Under the pieces are notes generated by a model. That model was not told the DNA's origin. It saw nothing but the letters and a program-made list of their open reading frames with translations, and ran no database searches. A program made the position numbers and the translations under genes. 64,000 bases of DNA from Pohlia nutans (Eukaryota > Streptophyta > Bryopsida > Bryales > Mniaceae). Location: the NCBI GenBank assembly GCA_022496805.1, contig CM040088.1, forward strand, positions 23,095,001-23,159,000, written 5' to 3'. Positions 1 to 11,470 of this stretch are shown piece after piece (the stretch's first letter is position 1; each line of letters opens with the position of its first letter).

Positions 1-299
1 CTTAACGCTTTTTTTTGCCATCTCAGTACCCGAAAAATGGTGCATCTTTAGTAGTAATATGTAGTTTTTGTGTCGCTCTCATTGTCCGCCCCATTTGAAG
101 TGGACAAGGTTCGCATTGTACGAATTTCTTAGGAGGTTATAGATCACTGTTAAAGGGACAATGAACTACCCCATTTTCCATGCAAAGATTAGTGGCCACA
201 GACGTTCAACCAAGTCATGTTTACAGCACTTGCTAATTAAGGTAAGCCACCTATTTGTGTCACAATTCCAAAGCCACACTATTTGTGCCACTAGTAGGT

Positions 300-670
300 T
301 CTAAACGTTTTAAATGTAAGACGCTGATGCATGGTGACCACAAATAGTCACAATGGCACAAAATATGATGGTTTGCCTTAGTCCAACCAAGTGTAATGGA
401 AAAGACGAGTTGCTGTTGGTAACAAGGGTTGGTCCTTGATGGTTTTGGTAATCCTCTTCCTATTTTCTATGCGAACAAGAAGGTTTTAGGGTTTAAACAC
501 CGATACGTAGTGACCACAAAGTGGCACAAATAGTCACATGACACAAGGAGGATGGTTTACCTTAGTCCAACCAAGTGTAATGGACGAGACGAGTTGCTGT
601 TGGTAACAGGGATGGTTTTAGCAATCCTCTTTCCTTATTCTATGTGAATGAGAAGGATTTAGGGTTAAGG
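300..670. repeat. Two direct copies of a roughly 180-bp unit
   Basis: Two degenerate copies lie at about 315-495 and 498-670. Both share the strings TTAGTCCAACCAAGTGTAAT and GACGAGTTGCTGTTGGTAAC, and each ends in a TTTAGGGTTT-like tail. They lie in the putative last intron of the protease gene. Nothing coding was seen from 1 to 690 on either strand. Confidence 0.7.
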
Positions 671-690
671 GTTTAGGGTTTAAGGAGAAC

Positions 691-3600
691 CTGTGGTCAC
701 GAGGGCTGACTGGATGGCAGCAGGGCTCCACTTGGAATGAGCTGATTTGAGTAGCGCTGCGACGCCGGATGCGTGGGGACACGACATGGACGTTCCCGAG
801 ATGATGTTGTAATTGACACGCCGGTGGTCAAATGGCAGGCCTGTTGGCGACGCGGCTCCTGTCCAAGCTGCGAGAATGTTCAGCCCTGGCGCCGTCACGT
901 CTGGCTGCGCACCCAAATTATATTATAGTGCATGAGCCATTTAATGCTGAGAATTCAGGGCCAGTGAGAGTGATACACAATACGAGCAAGATACACTGAG
1001 AGCATTCACACCCATGCACGCTAGAGCTGACTCGCTGAAATTATTCATCTGCATTTGAAGAGCCCTTGCACTTACACTCCCCCACCCTTGCACTCCCCTC
1101 ACACATCAAAAGTGCACATCAAATAGTCAATGGACCAATCACAAGTAGAATGTGGGATATAGTAAACTAAACAGTGATTTGAAGGACCATTTCTTAACAC
1201 GCTAGGATTGAGAGTCAAGAGGCATCCCTTGGCAAGTTTCATCTAGTTCTTGAGTGTGAGAGACTCTGGGAGGGCATGGGTGGCCATGCTCTAATGCCTC
1301 TATAGTCCCTCTATAGCTAATTCAAGGAAGGGCTCGGTATCCTAGATTGATGGACAATTATGATTCCCCATGTATAGTGATTGTGATTGGTTCACGCACT
1401 ACATAGAAGGTGATTATAGCTTCTGACACCAAATCTTGGATGTGATTATATTGGTCAGGGGTGAAATGAAGGGAGAAGGGTGTGCATGCTCTAAGAAAGT
1501 CCACTGAAGGTGTGGAGACCTAGTCACTGACCAGACCGAAAATAGACAATACCACCCCAACATTGACCACCGCAATATACTCAGAACTCTTCTGTATCAC
1601 ACCTTTGGTTACCAATGTACATGAGTTCCAGAACTTGACATCTGAAAAGTGTCCCATCACATGTGTACACAATAACCAATCTGAATTCTCATACTAAAAT
1701 GTGATATTGGAGAGTATGATAATAACGAATTCAGAGTGTAGTCATTTCCAGAAACCCGCATTCACCAAGACCATTATATATAAGGATTGAGAAATACCTT
1801 AAGAATATCAGGAGTGAGCGAGCTGGGACCTTGAGACGAAAAGGCTGCCATTTCTGGTGCAGGTTTGACACCCACTCTGGTGTACGCAGGGACAATCTTT
1901 GCCATTGGTGACCTGCACCACCATGTCAACGAATTCAACCAAGGATTCAAAATGATTCATCATAAAAGTGAACATGCATGCACGAGATGTGTGTGATTCC
2001 CAAGGGATGATATGGCATAAAAACTGACCTGGAATTGTTGATGTATGTGAATAATTTGAGGCCATCCATGTAGGTGATCATGGTGGCTGGCAGGAAATGA
2101 GGATCAGCAATAAGCTCGTCTGCACCTTCGGCATTGTTGGCCAGTATCATCCCTGCTCCACCAGCTTCTTTCACAATGCCACCCTTCTCCACTCGCCCGT
2201 TCACTCCTCGCATACACGCCACAATCTTCCCAGCTACTTTGCTTGGATCCAAGGTATTGTTTATGCACATCGCACTGCCATCATGGCCCCAGGATTAGTC
2301 ATGTCCAAATTGACTCATCATATTGTACAATAGGGCCAGTTTTTTTAGTACCAGAATCAGTGAAGAACGTTACATGTGTTGGTCAAAAATAAAATAAAAT
2401 TGAACAAAAGAAAGTCCATGTATGACCTCCTGAAAAACAAAAGGCCCAAGGGTTCATTACGTCGCCCTAAACAAGAATCTGAATCGCAAGTAATGTACTT
2501 CCTCTGTTCCAAATTGAGCTGATGATTTATTTCCATGTGAGGAATGTAGTACATTTATCTATAACATCTACTGCTTATTGATCCTATGATCATTAGTTTT
2601 GCTTAACGCATTCTTTGGTGTGTTGGAATCGTCCAACAAGAATATTATATAAAAATATGATTATTTTAATAATAGTCACCGCAGCATGTGAATGAGTGGA
2701 GAGTAGCTTGTGACCACGTTTTTGCACTCTTATTGCTAATAATTTTAGTAGCTTTTCCACTTGGTATATTTGGAGCTGCATGCATGCAACAAATGTACTA
2801 CATATTTTTGCACTGACCAGGTTAATCTAAGAAATAAACAGCATACTGGACAGTCTCTCCATGGTCAATTCTCACACGTCTACGTGTGCTTGATTTCCAT
2901 TTTCAGAAAACTGAAATTATCTGAAGTTATGGAATTGCAAATTGGTGTAAGTTGAATGATACCTCAGATTGCTGAGGCCAGGCAATCCAACATCGACTCC
3001 TGAGACGAGTGGAAAATATTCATCCGGAAGCTTCTCATTAGTTGCGCTTTGCCCCTGAACATGCACATTTCCACACCCAACCATCAGGTCCAAACTTCGG
3101 AAAATTCATGAATCACAATATCTGCCCCAATTCCATTCCACCTGGCTCCTCAAACCACACATCTACAATTTCACTCAAGTTGCAATGAAAACTGACACAT
3201 CCTATGATTCTAATTACCTTGATTTTAACCTTCTCATGCAAGGCTTTAACACCTAAAGGACCAAGGATTCATGGTTTTAAAATGACGGATTCAATTGATC
3301 ATATTCTGAAAAATATAACTGAGATGAGACTGAATTTTGTATCATTGGAATCAGTGAAGAACAGTGCTCAAAAAACCAACAAGTTTGAATAAAAGGAAGT
3401 CTACATAGAACCTACTCCAAAAAACATTGAGGCTCAATTCAGGCTTCTTGGTCCTTTAGGGGTTAAAGAAGGTCAGAATAAGCATAGTCTAGTGCATGGT
3501 TTTGGAAAAAATACCAAAAAATTCGTAACTAATTCAATAGAACTCCAAGAATTACAAAACAACATACGTTGTGTTCCATTTGTTCATGGCAAGAACCAGA

Positions 3601-6600
3601 AAGACAAAATCAACTCTCACCATGTACAGAGAGGTCACATCCTTATCTTGTTTATTCATGATCAGTCAGGATGGCAAGAGCACTCGACTTTAAGAATTCA
3701 TAACTAATTCAATACAATTCCAAAATCTACTAATAAAACAACATACGTTGTGTTTCATTTTCTCTTGGCAAGAACTAATTCTCACAATGTGCACATAGGA
3801 CTGATCAATGGTATGGTAGTGTGCAACACAGGATCAGGATGACATGAACGTGCATTGAACACATGACTTTGAAAATTCACAACTCCGAAAGCTACAAAAC
3901 AACATACGTTGGGTTCCATTTTCTCTTGGCAACAACTCAAAACTCTTTTGCACACAGGACTGATCAATGCAGCACAGGATGAGGATGGATTTACGTTGAA
4001 GATTTGGCCGTCCTGTGTGAGAGCCTCGGAGGGGAACTCGCGGTCGAGGCTGCTGGCGCCCACAGTGACGATCCACGGCGCGACGTTGGCGACGGAGCCG
4101 GGAGCGGGGCCGGCATTGCCGGCGGAGCAGAGGGTGACGATGCCCTTGCTGGTGGCGTGGAAGGAACCGATGGCGATGGTGTCGGAGAAGAACGGGTAGA
4201 GCGGTGGGTCACTGCCCAGGGAGAGCGAGAACACGTCCACTCCATCGGCCACCGCCTCGTCCATGGCCGCCAGGATGTCGGAGTCATCGCATCCCCCGCT
4301 CGCCCAACACACTTTGTACACCGCCAGGTGCGCGCGCGGTGCTCCGCCTTGCGCCGTGCCGTAAGCTTGACCCAATGTATTCGCACCTGCAATTAATGCG
4401 GCTTTGTCAATGCGACTCGGAACTCGGATTCGCGAGTTTCAAAATAGACTCTATTATCTTTCCAATGCACTTTACGGTTCCTGAATTGAAGAATTTTTGA
4501 GTACACAGTGCCATTTCGAAATTCTCCTATCTGTCAAGTTTCTTCGATTGATCATGGTGTCAAAAATCAGATGAGAACGTTGCATGTTTTGATCAATAAC
4601 CGAAGAAAATTGAAACAAAAGAAAGTAGCCATATGACCTTCTACAAAAATAGACTCTATTATCTATCCAATACACTTAAGCTACGATTCCTGAATTGAAG
4701 GGTTTTTGAGTACAGTGCCATTTCGAAATTCTCAGGCTATCTGTCAAAAGTTAATTTCTTCGATTGATCATGGTGTCAAAAATTAGAGGAGAACGGTGCA
4801 TGTGTTGATCGAAAAACCGAAGAGAATTGAAACAAAAGAAAATCGGCTATGATGTTCTACAAAAACATGAGGACCGAGATTTCATAGTTTCATTGAATAT
4901 GAATAATTCAGACGATTGATCATGTTGTTAAAAACCAGATGAGAACGTTGCATGTGTTGATCGAAAACCAAAGAAAATTGAAGCAAAAGGAAGTCGCCGT
5001 ATGACCTTCTACAAACACATGAGGACCGAGATTTCATAGTTTAGACAAAATGAATAGTTCAGACGAGGTCATATTTTATATCTGTGAAGATCATTGCATG
5101 TGTTGATCAAGAAAGAAAATAAAAATTAGACAAAAGATAGTCTCCATGTGAGCTACTCAAAAACATGAAGCTCACAGGGTTAAACCCTAAAACCCTAATC
5201 TGCTCTCAGCGTGATTTGAGGACAAAGATTTTCATAGTCTTAAAATGTCGAATTCGATTGACCATATTGTGACAAGGATAATCTAGACTTGGTCGAATTT
5301 TATCGATCACCAGAATCAGTGAAGATCATTGCATGTGCTCATGAAAGATATTTCCTACTCGAAACTGGTCATATTTATATTAGTGAAGATCATTGCATGT
5401 ATTGATCAAGAAAGAAAATAAAATTAGAAAAAGATAGTCTCCATATGATCTACTTAAAGACATGAAGCTCACAGGGGTTAAACCCTAAAACCCTAATCTG
5501 CTCTCAGCGTGATTTGACAGAGATTTGAAAGATATGTCCTCCTCGAAACTGCCTTGAAAAAAAGGAACATGAGGCTTACCACTTGGTTAAACCCTAGAAA
5601 CCCTAACAGGTCTGTGATTGTCAATGAGCTTGCTTACCTAGGACGAAGTTCCCGACCGAAGTGGAAGAAGTGTGGGTGCCGTGTCCGTCAATGTCACGAG
5701 GAGATCTGAAGTCGGAGGTGCTATTCACGGGACCGACGTGCGCTTCGTAGCCCTTGAGGTAATACTTCGCTCCTATCAATTTTCTGGCAATTGTATGAAT
5801 TCCACGAGGAAAATTAAGTGAGGGAACTCACTCTCAGGCAACAACAAAAAAAATTTTAGAGATCGACACACGTACGAGTGCAGCTAACATCTCCATAGTT
5901 ACCTGTTGCAATTCTCGGGACCGAACGATTGCCCACTGACGCACTCCCCTTTCCATTTGGCAGGGATTGGACCCATGCCATGGTCGCTGAAACTGGCTGA
6001 TTCAGGCCAAACCCCTGCCACAGTATAATTTGAATGTAAAACACCAAAGGAATCATGCATCGATATGGCTAAAAATTGTCTCAAATGACCTTCAAGCTAC
6101 TCTTTCAAGCCAGGCTACTGATTTCATTCCAGTTACATATGCAACATTGGAAACATTGAATGAAAAAAATTCTTTACCCGAATCAAAGAGGCCGACCACC
6201 ACGTTCTTCCCGAGTTTGCCGTGCTTCAACAACGACTCGTTGGGCACCTTCCCCGATTCATTCACCAACCCTAAAAACTCCCATGACCGTGTCGTGTGCA
6301 ATTTCCGCAGTCGGCTCGGAAACACCGACAGCACTTGCGGTGATTCTGCATCAATTAACAGCCACATGTATGGGTTTCTCTCAATCCACAAAGGTTTCCT
6401 GAAGGTTTTTTTATTCGGATTTGCCATGATTCTGTGCACCCAAAACCAGCAGCAAATTAAATCCCGGAAAGCATATATATTGAATGATTCGTAGCTATCA
6501 TTTTGATCAATAGTTTTTAACATACCTGCGATCACGGCTGCTTCTGCGGCAGTCATGGATGCAGCAAATCCATTGAACATATGCTTGTAACTATACAGCA

Positions 6601-7020
6601 TTGCCGTAGCGCCGGCCACTGAATCACTGGTGGAATTAATGTGCACCCAAGAATTAGAAGTTCCGGTTGATTGAAAGACTGTAACGTGCGGAACACATAC
6701 AAATGGTAATTATATGGAGCCGGATATATACGTACCCGTTCATCGCCGAGGCTAAGAGAGAGTGGTGGGAGGCCGTGAGTGAATCGACGAGCGATGATCC
6801 CTCCGTTTTCGAATCTCCCATGTACACCACATATGGCTGACAGTATTGTACAGAATTTCTATGTCACTGTTAAACAAAAAATCCTTGAATGAATATTGAC
6901 AACATTTGAAAAGATGATTTAATACAATTTCTTCACCTGTTTTCTGCCGTGGACGCCACCAAGGAGGCCCGGAATCATCAGCAATATGCACACCCGGAAG
7001 CATATTGCACGCACAGCCAT
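691..7020 (-). CDS. Subtilisin-like serine protease (plant subtilase, S8), 5' part; 3' end lies outside the window
   Basis: Eleven coding exons, minus strand: 7020-6937, 6836-6736, 6626-6526, 6345-6178, 6014-5903, 5783-5638, 4386-3995, 3054-2963, 2274-2029, 1912-1798, 904-691. All introns are GT-AG and the phases close without a stop (590 codons seen). ATG at 7020 starts a signal peptide (about 1-25). An I9 propeptide follows (PYVVYMGDS at 29). The mature start is probably T113 in HTTRSWEFL. The catalytic triad is D150 (GLFDSG), H223 (DGHGTHTS) and S558 (GTSMSCPH), with oxyanion N328 (SAGNAGP). A PA domain lies at about 369-480. Subtilases are secreted to the apoplast, where they process or degrade extracellular proteins. 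The usual FSSRGP motif reads FSSQGP here. The last exon seen ends in a phase-1 donor after ALVTT. The C-terminal Fn-III-like domain, usually about 150 residues, is not visible in 1-690. Large introns hold several repeats. Confidence 0.93.
999..1292 (-). mobile_element. MITE of the AGAGCAT family, copy 1 (inverted)
   Basis: This is a reverse-complement copy of the about 300-bp repeat also found at 19161-19464 and 29934-30231. The ends read AGAGCATTCAC and CATGCTCT. It lies in the protease intron between the PA-domain exons and the catalytic-Ser exon. No coding capacity was seen. Confidence 0.75.
3250..3472. mobile_element. Short TTAA-bounded TIR element in a protease intron
   Basis: The left end is TTAACACCTAAAGGACCAAG and the right end is the reverse complement of TTAACCCCTAAAGGACCAAG. 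The body is 223 bp between the TTAA tetramers (3246-3249 and 3473-3476). Part of the body (GAAGAACATTGCATGT-like sequence) recurs at 2345-2450, 4560-5450 and 11510-11650. It is non-autonomous. Confidence 0.65.
4440..5560. repeat. Tandem, diverged repeats filling a protease intron
   Basis: The 1.25-kb intron between the His exon and the Asn exon consists mainly of diverged units of about 150-230 bp. Recurring strings are GAGAACGTTGCATGTGTTGA, GACCTTCTACAAA and AACATGAGGACCGAGATTTC. The last two units (about 5100-5250 and 5385-5520) share AAACCCTAAAACCCTAATCT followed by GCTCTCAGCGTGATTTGA. No coding signal was seen. Confidence 0.7.
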
Positions 7021-9602
7021 CTCGGTAACTTCAAAGCTTCCAACACCACTCAGATCAATTTTCTTTCAATACAAAAGCCTGCTAAAGACCTCCGGCACTA
7101 GCTAGCTAGCTAGCTTCGACCCTGCACACTCAGGAGATCGAGGGCCGGCGTGAGTTCCAAGAAAACCGACCGACCTCTTCTTGAAACATCAATTGTGACA
7201 AGAAACACAGAAATCCACTTCAATTCCTCTGTGACGTACTCGGACTTCATGTTTACTATTGCAGCCAACACTACTGCATCATGCTCACATTCGAATTCTT
7301 ACAGTGTACAACTTTGGAAAGGACGCCAGAAAGAAAGAAATCAACAACATCCACGTTTAAGCAAGCATGAAATATATAATTTGATAATTTCAGAAACCAG
7401 AAATGCCCGTCACAAACGTTGAATCCCATTTTCAGATCATGCAACTAAACATTCAATTTCAGTACACGCAGTCTCTTTCGAAACAGGGTCAACAGTGAAG
7501 GACGACGACAAGAACAACAAACAACAACTGAGTGTGCACAAGAATTGAGAAAGAAGTTCATAGAGAGCTTTTTCTTGAATGTCAGCAACTTCGTACAAGC
7601 TGTGACACACTGATGGGTGCAGTAAATAATCATCACCTCCTGAGCAGATTGAGTTCAAGCTCTTCACATATTGGTCGTGCGCCAATTAAAAAACTCTCCA
7701 AACAAAAAAGAGAAGAAGAAGCTATAATAGTCTGATGAAAAGCTGCAGCTAGCAACATCAGAGTCACACGTACGTACCTTGAGAATCCCGTGAAGCAGCT
7801 CTGCCGTCGTCTCCATTCTCTAGGCTAAAATCGAAAGCAATACGTAGCACACGGGACTGACACTTGATTCTCACCTCTGCACCACCCACCACCACACACT
7901 CCCACTTGTCTGCACCAAATCCACTACTTACCTCATCAACAAGACGGAGATCAAACTGTACTTAAATTAACTGTTCGATCTTAACAATGATTCTTCCGCA
8001 CATCATTCAACAATCTGTTGTTCGTTCCAAGTCCCACACCACAGGCTCTCAACTCATACCAAACTCAGAATGAAACAACTACTGCCTCTACTTAGATTAA
8101 TTTTCATGCTTTCCTTCCTTCGCTGCTAGATAGATATAGAATTTCTAAGTCGATTGCCAGGGAGGTACGCAGGAATCAAAAGGGGAGACTCCGTACTGCG
8201 CGCAACGACATCTAAAGTATTTAAGGACAAGCTAAGTTTTAGTTGATTTTCCGATTTCTTTATGGACAAGCTAAGTAAGCTGCAGGCTTTCCTCGTCGCA
8301 ATCCCGTTTTAGCTAATTGTGGCACCCTTCCACTGATGAAAAACGACACAAAGTTCTACTAGTGTTCCTGCAGAGAGCACAAGTGTATAATTAAATGTAA
8401 GAACTATCGACGTTGATCGATTGACATTGCAGGAGCCCTACTGAAACGAAACTCGGACAGACATGGAAAGTATGAGAATGAAAGAATGCATAGACTGAGA
8501 CTGGGCGGGGATTTTCCAAGGACAAGCTCAGCAATTGCTTGTGTGCACAGGAGTAAGTGAATGTATCATGTTATGTAACGTTCGGCGATTAAGTTTGCGG
8601 AAAGAGTGAGTTGGTGATGGTGATACGTGAGAGCCATTACCCAGATGGACTGGGACGTACTTATTATTAACGTATTGAAGCAGCTCCAGACTTGCAACCA
8701 GCTAGAGCTTGAGCACTGGGGATCATAATTAATCACACTGGAAGAAAGAGGAGAACTGGAACTACAGACAGACAGCCGCTTTCAATGCGGAGGATTTGAA
8801 ACGATAACAATCCAGCCAGAGCATCAGAATGTTACGCTATATAACCTTTTTATATATATTTTTGTTCTGCACTGGAAGATCATGTCATCACTCATTCACT
8901 CTCTCTCTCTCTCTCTGCCTGCCTTCAGTCACTCACCGCATTTTCATAACAGAGAATTTATGAATCTGGGAGAGGTCTGCTTCTTGAGTTCCTTTTAACC
9001 CCTCAGAGCCCAAGGCGACATTTTGTGTCCTCTGACTTGTTCATTAGCTGATTTTTTGAAACTCAATTTTGTTCAAAACTTATATTTATATCTATTATTA
9101 TATTAGTCACAATATCATGTCTCTACCTTGCTTGGTATCCATCACGATACTATGTCACAAAATCATCCACATTTCACATCCATACATATCATTCAATTGA
9201 TCATCATGTTCTCAAATCGTTCTCCACAGTTCCCATGATGTTCCCCAAAGTTTCGCATCACATTCCCTAGCATTCCCGTCATGTTCCTAATGTTCACAAG
9301 TTCTCTCTATGTTCCTGAAGTTCCCATGCTCCTTTTGTGTTCCCAATTGATTCCCACGTTCCCAAAACAATGTTGGTGCATTGCAACAAGAACACACAAT
9401 TCGCTATTTACGCACTTGGCCATATAATCATGCACTTGGTCCCCAAGCGCATAATTTTTTTTTGTTTAACTTTTTTTTTAAGAACACGACGATTATTATC
9501 TTTTTTCAATCCCTTACATTGTAAACAAATAATAATTTTAATTATTCTTTATTCTTATCTTTATCTTTTCTTTTATCTTTTCTTTTTTATCTTGATTTCT
9601 TT
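7021..9602. other. Upstream region of the protease gene; no further gene supported
   Basis: This region should hold the 5' UTR and promoter of the minus-strand protease. Visible are a GCTAG run at about 7093-7108, a 13-codon minus-strand mini-exon candidate (ATG at 7816, donor GTACGT after 7778), a CT microsatellite at about 8900-8920, and degenerate GTTCCCATG-like repeats at about 9207-9366. Open frames at 7437-7685 lack a recognisable product. Confidence 0.5.
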
Positions 9603-11405
9603 CTTGTCTTCTTTCTTGTCTCCCTCTTGTCTTTCTTCTTGTCTTTCTTTTGTCTTCGTTTTTGTCTTCCTTGTCTTTTTTTTCTTCTACTTTTTCTTCA
9701 GTTGTGGCTGCTGAACCCTAAACAATGGGAGCAAACCCAAAAAAAAATATATATTTTTTTTTTTTTGTGGTTGGCCATAGGGTGCTGCTGAACCCTAAAT
9801 GGCGGCCGCCCACAAAAATTTTATTTTTTATTTTTATTTTTATTTTTATTTTTAAGGTTGGCCATGGGGTGCTGCTGAACCCTAAATGGCCACCGCCCAC
9901 CCAAAAATAAAAATAAAAATAAAAATAAAAAAATTTAAAGGTTGGGGTGCTGCTGAACCCTAACTGGCGGCCGACCAAAAAAAAATATATATATTTAATT
10001 TTTTAATTTTTTTTTGTGTTTTTTGAAAAAATTCTATTTTTAGCCTCTGGTGTGCGGCCGCGCACCCTAAGACCCTCCCATCTCTCTTCTCCCTCTTCCC
10101 TCTCCTCATATGTATAGGGGAGAGGAGAGGAGAGGAGAGGGAGTGGGAGAGTTAATGTGAGAGACCCTCTCCTCTCCCCTATATATATGAGGAGAGGGGA
10201 GGGAGATGGAGAGGAGATGAACATGGAGAGGGAGATGGAGAGGAGATGAACATGGAGAGGGAGATGAAGAGGGAGATGAAGATGGAAATGAGGGAGATGG
10301 AAGGGTCTTAGGGTGCGCGGCCGCGCACTCCAGCGGCTAAAAATAGAAAATTTTCAAAAAATGCCAAAATTTTTTATTTATTTTTTTATTTATTTTTTAA
10401 ATTTTAGCGGCCGCCATTTAGGGTTCAGCAGCACCCCATGGCCAACCAATTTTTATTTTTATTTTTTTTTTTATTTTTTTTTATTTTTTTTGGTGGGCAG
10501 CCGCCATTTAGGGTTCAGCAGCACCCCATGGCCAACCTTAAAATAAAAATAAAAATTAATTAATTAAATTAATTTTTTTTTTTAAAAATTGGATTTGCTT
10601 CCATTATTTAGGGTTCAGCAGCCACAACTGAAGAAAAAGTAGAAAAAAAGACAAAGAAGACAAAAAGGAAGACAAGAAGAAAGACAAGAAGAAAGACAAG
10701 AGTAACACTTGTTTTGTTAAAAGTGCACATGCCATATAAAAAGTGCACATGCTGAAATTTTCTACGTTTGAAAAAAGTGAGTCATATTTTACCTACAAAG
10801 TGCCAAAACTGAATGTACGTTACATAAAAAAAAAAATGTAATGCAAATTTTAGAGGGGGGTGGGTATGTTCCCACCCCCCTCCCTTTAAAATTAAAAAAA
10901 ATGAAGTACAAACTTTAGAGGGGGGTTGGGTATACTCCCACCCCCCTCCTTAAAATTAAAAAGATGTAGCGCCAAATTTAAAAGGGGGTGGGTTTGTTCC
11001 CACTCCCCTTCCCCTTTTTAATAAAAATAAATGTAATGCACATACCACTAAAAAATAGTGCACATGGCTATGTGCACTTTTAACGAAACAAGTGTTTCAA
11101 TACTTGTTTCGTTAAAAGTGCACATAGCCATGTGCACTATTTTTTATTGCCATGTGCATTGCATTTCTTTTCATTTTAAAGGGGGTGGGGGGTGGGAACA
11201 TTCCCACCCCTCTCTAAAATTTGCACTACATTTCTTTTATGTAGTGTACAGTCAATTTTGGCACTTTAGCACTTTATAGGTAAAATATGACTATACTTTC
11301 TTCAAACGTACAACATTTCAGCATGTGCACTTTTTATATGGCACATGCACTTTTAACGAAACAAGTGTTGAAGGAGACAAGAAAGAAGACAAGAAAGAAG
11401 ACAAG
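9603..11405. mobile_element. Foldback element with long inverted arms, carrying a second foldback in its right arm
   Basis: The left arm (about 9603-9740) is CTT/GTC-rich and ends in GCTGCTGAACCCTAAA. Its reverse complement is at about 10588-10702 and resumes at 11373-11405 after the nested insert. Inner arms carry copies of GCTGCTGAACCCTAAATGGC at 9780, 9870 and 9950, mirrored at 10405 and 10500. Near the centre, GTGCGGCCGCGCACCCTAAG (10052) mirrors sequence at 10303-10328 around a GA/CT-rich core. There is no coding capacity; nearby open frames are low-complexity. Confidence 0.8.
10703..11370. mobile_element. Nested foldback element with TTAAAAGTGCACATG arms
   Basis: The ends are AACACTTGTTTTGTTAAAAG and its near reverse complement CTTTTAACGAAACAAGTGTT. 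The same motif recurs head-to-head at the centre (about 11075-11125), so the element is a palindrome of palindromes. Between them lie repeated small hairpins of GGGGGTGGG and CCCACCCCC (10855-10880, 10918-10948, 10982-11012, 11178-11215). Its removal would restore the right arm of the surrounding foldback. A diverged piece of the same motif occurs at about 56625-56665. Confidence 0.75.
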
Positions 11406-11408
11406 ATG

Positions 11409-11462
11409 TATATATATATATTTTGTGTTGTTCATATTGTCAACACAAAATATATATATATC
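11409..11462. repeat. Perfect AT-rich hairpin
   Basis: Two 22-bp arms (11409-11430 and 11441-11462) are exact reverse complements around a 10-nt loop. The inner part reads TTTTGTGTTG and CAACACAAAA, and the outer part is a TA run. It sits just outside the foldback cluster. Confidence 0.75.
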
Positions 11463-11470
11463 AATCATAT

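Noticed and set aside
3991..4500. Several open frames on both strands around 4.0-4.5 kb
   Set aside because: They are other-frame shadows of the large GC-rich subtilase exon 3995-4386, which has clear family motifs and matching splice phases.
9718..10546. Open frames rich in Phe/Lys and GFSSTPWPT motifs
   Set aside because: They arise from the AT-rich arms and repeated GCTGCTGAACCC units of the foldback element.
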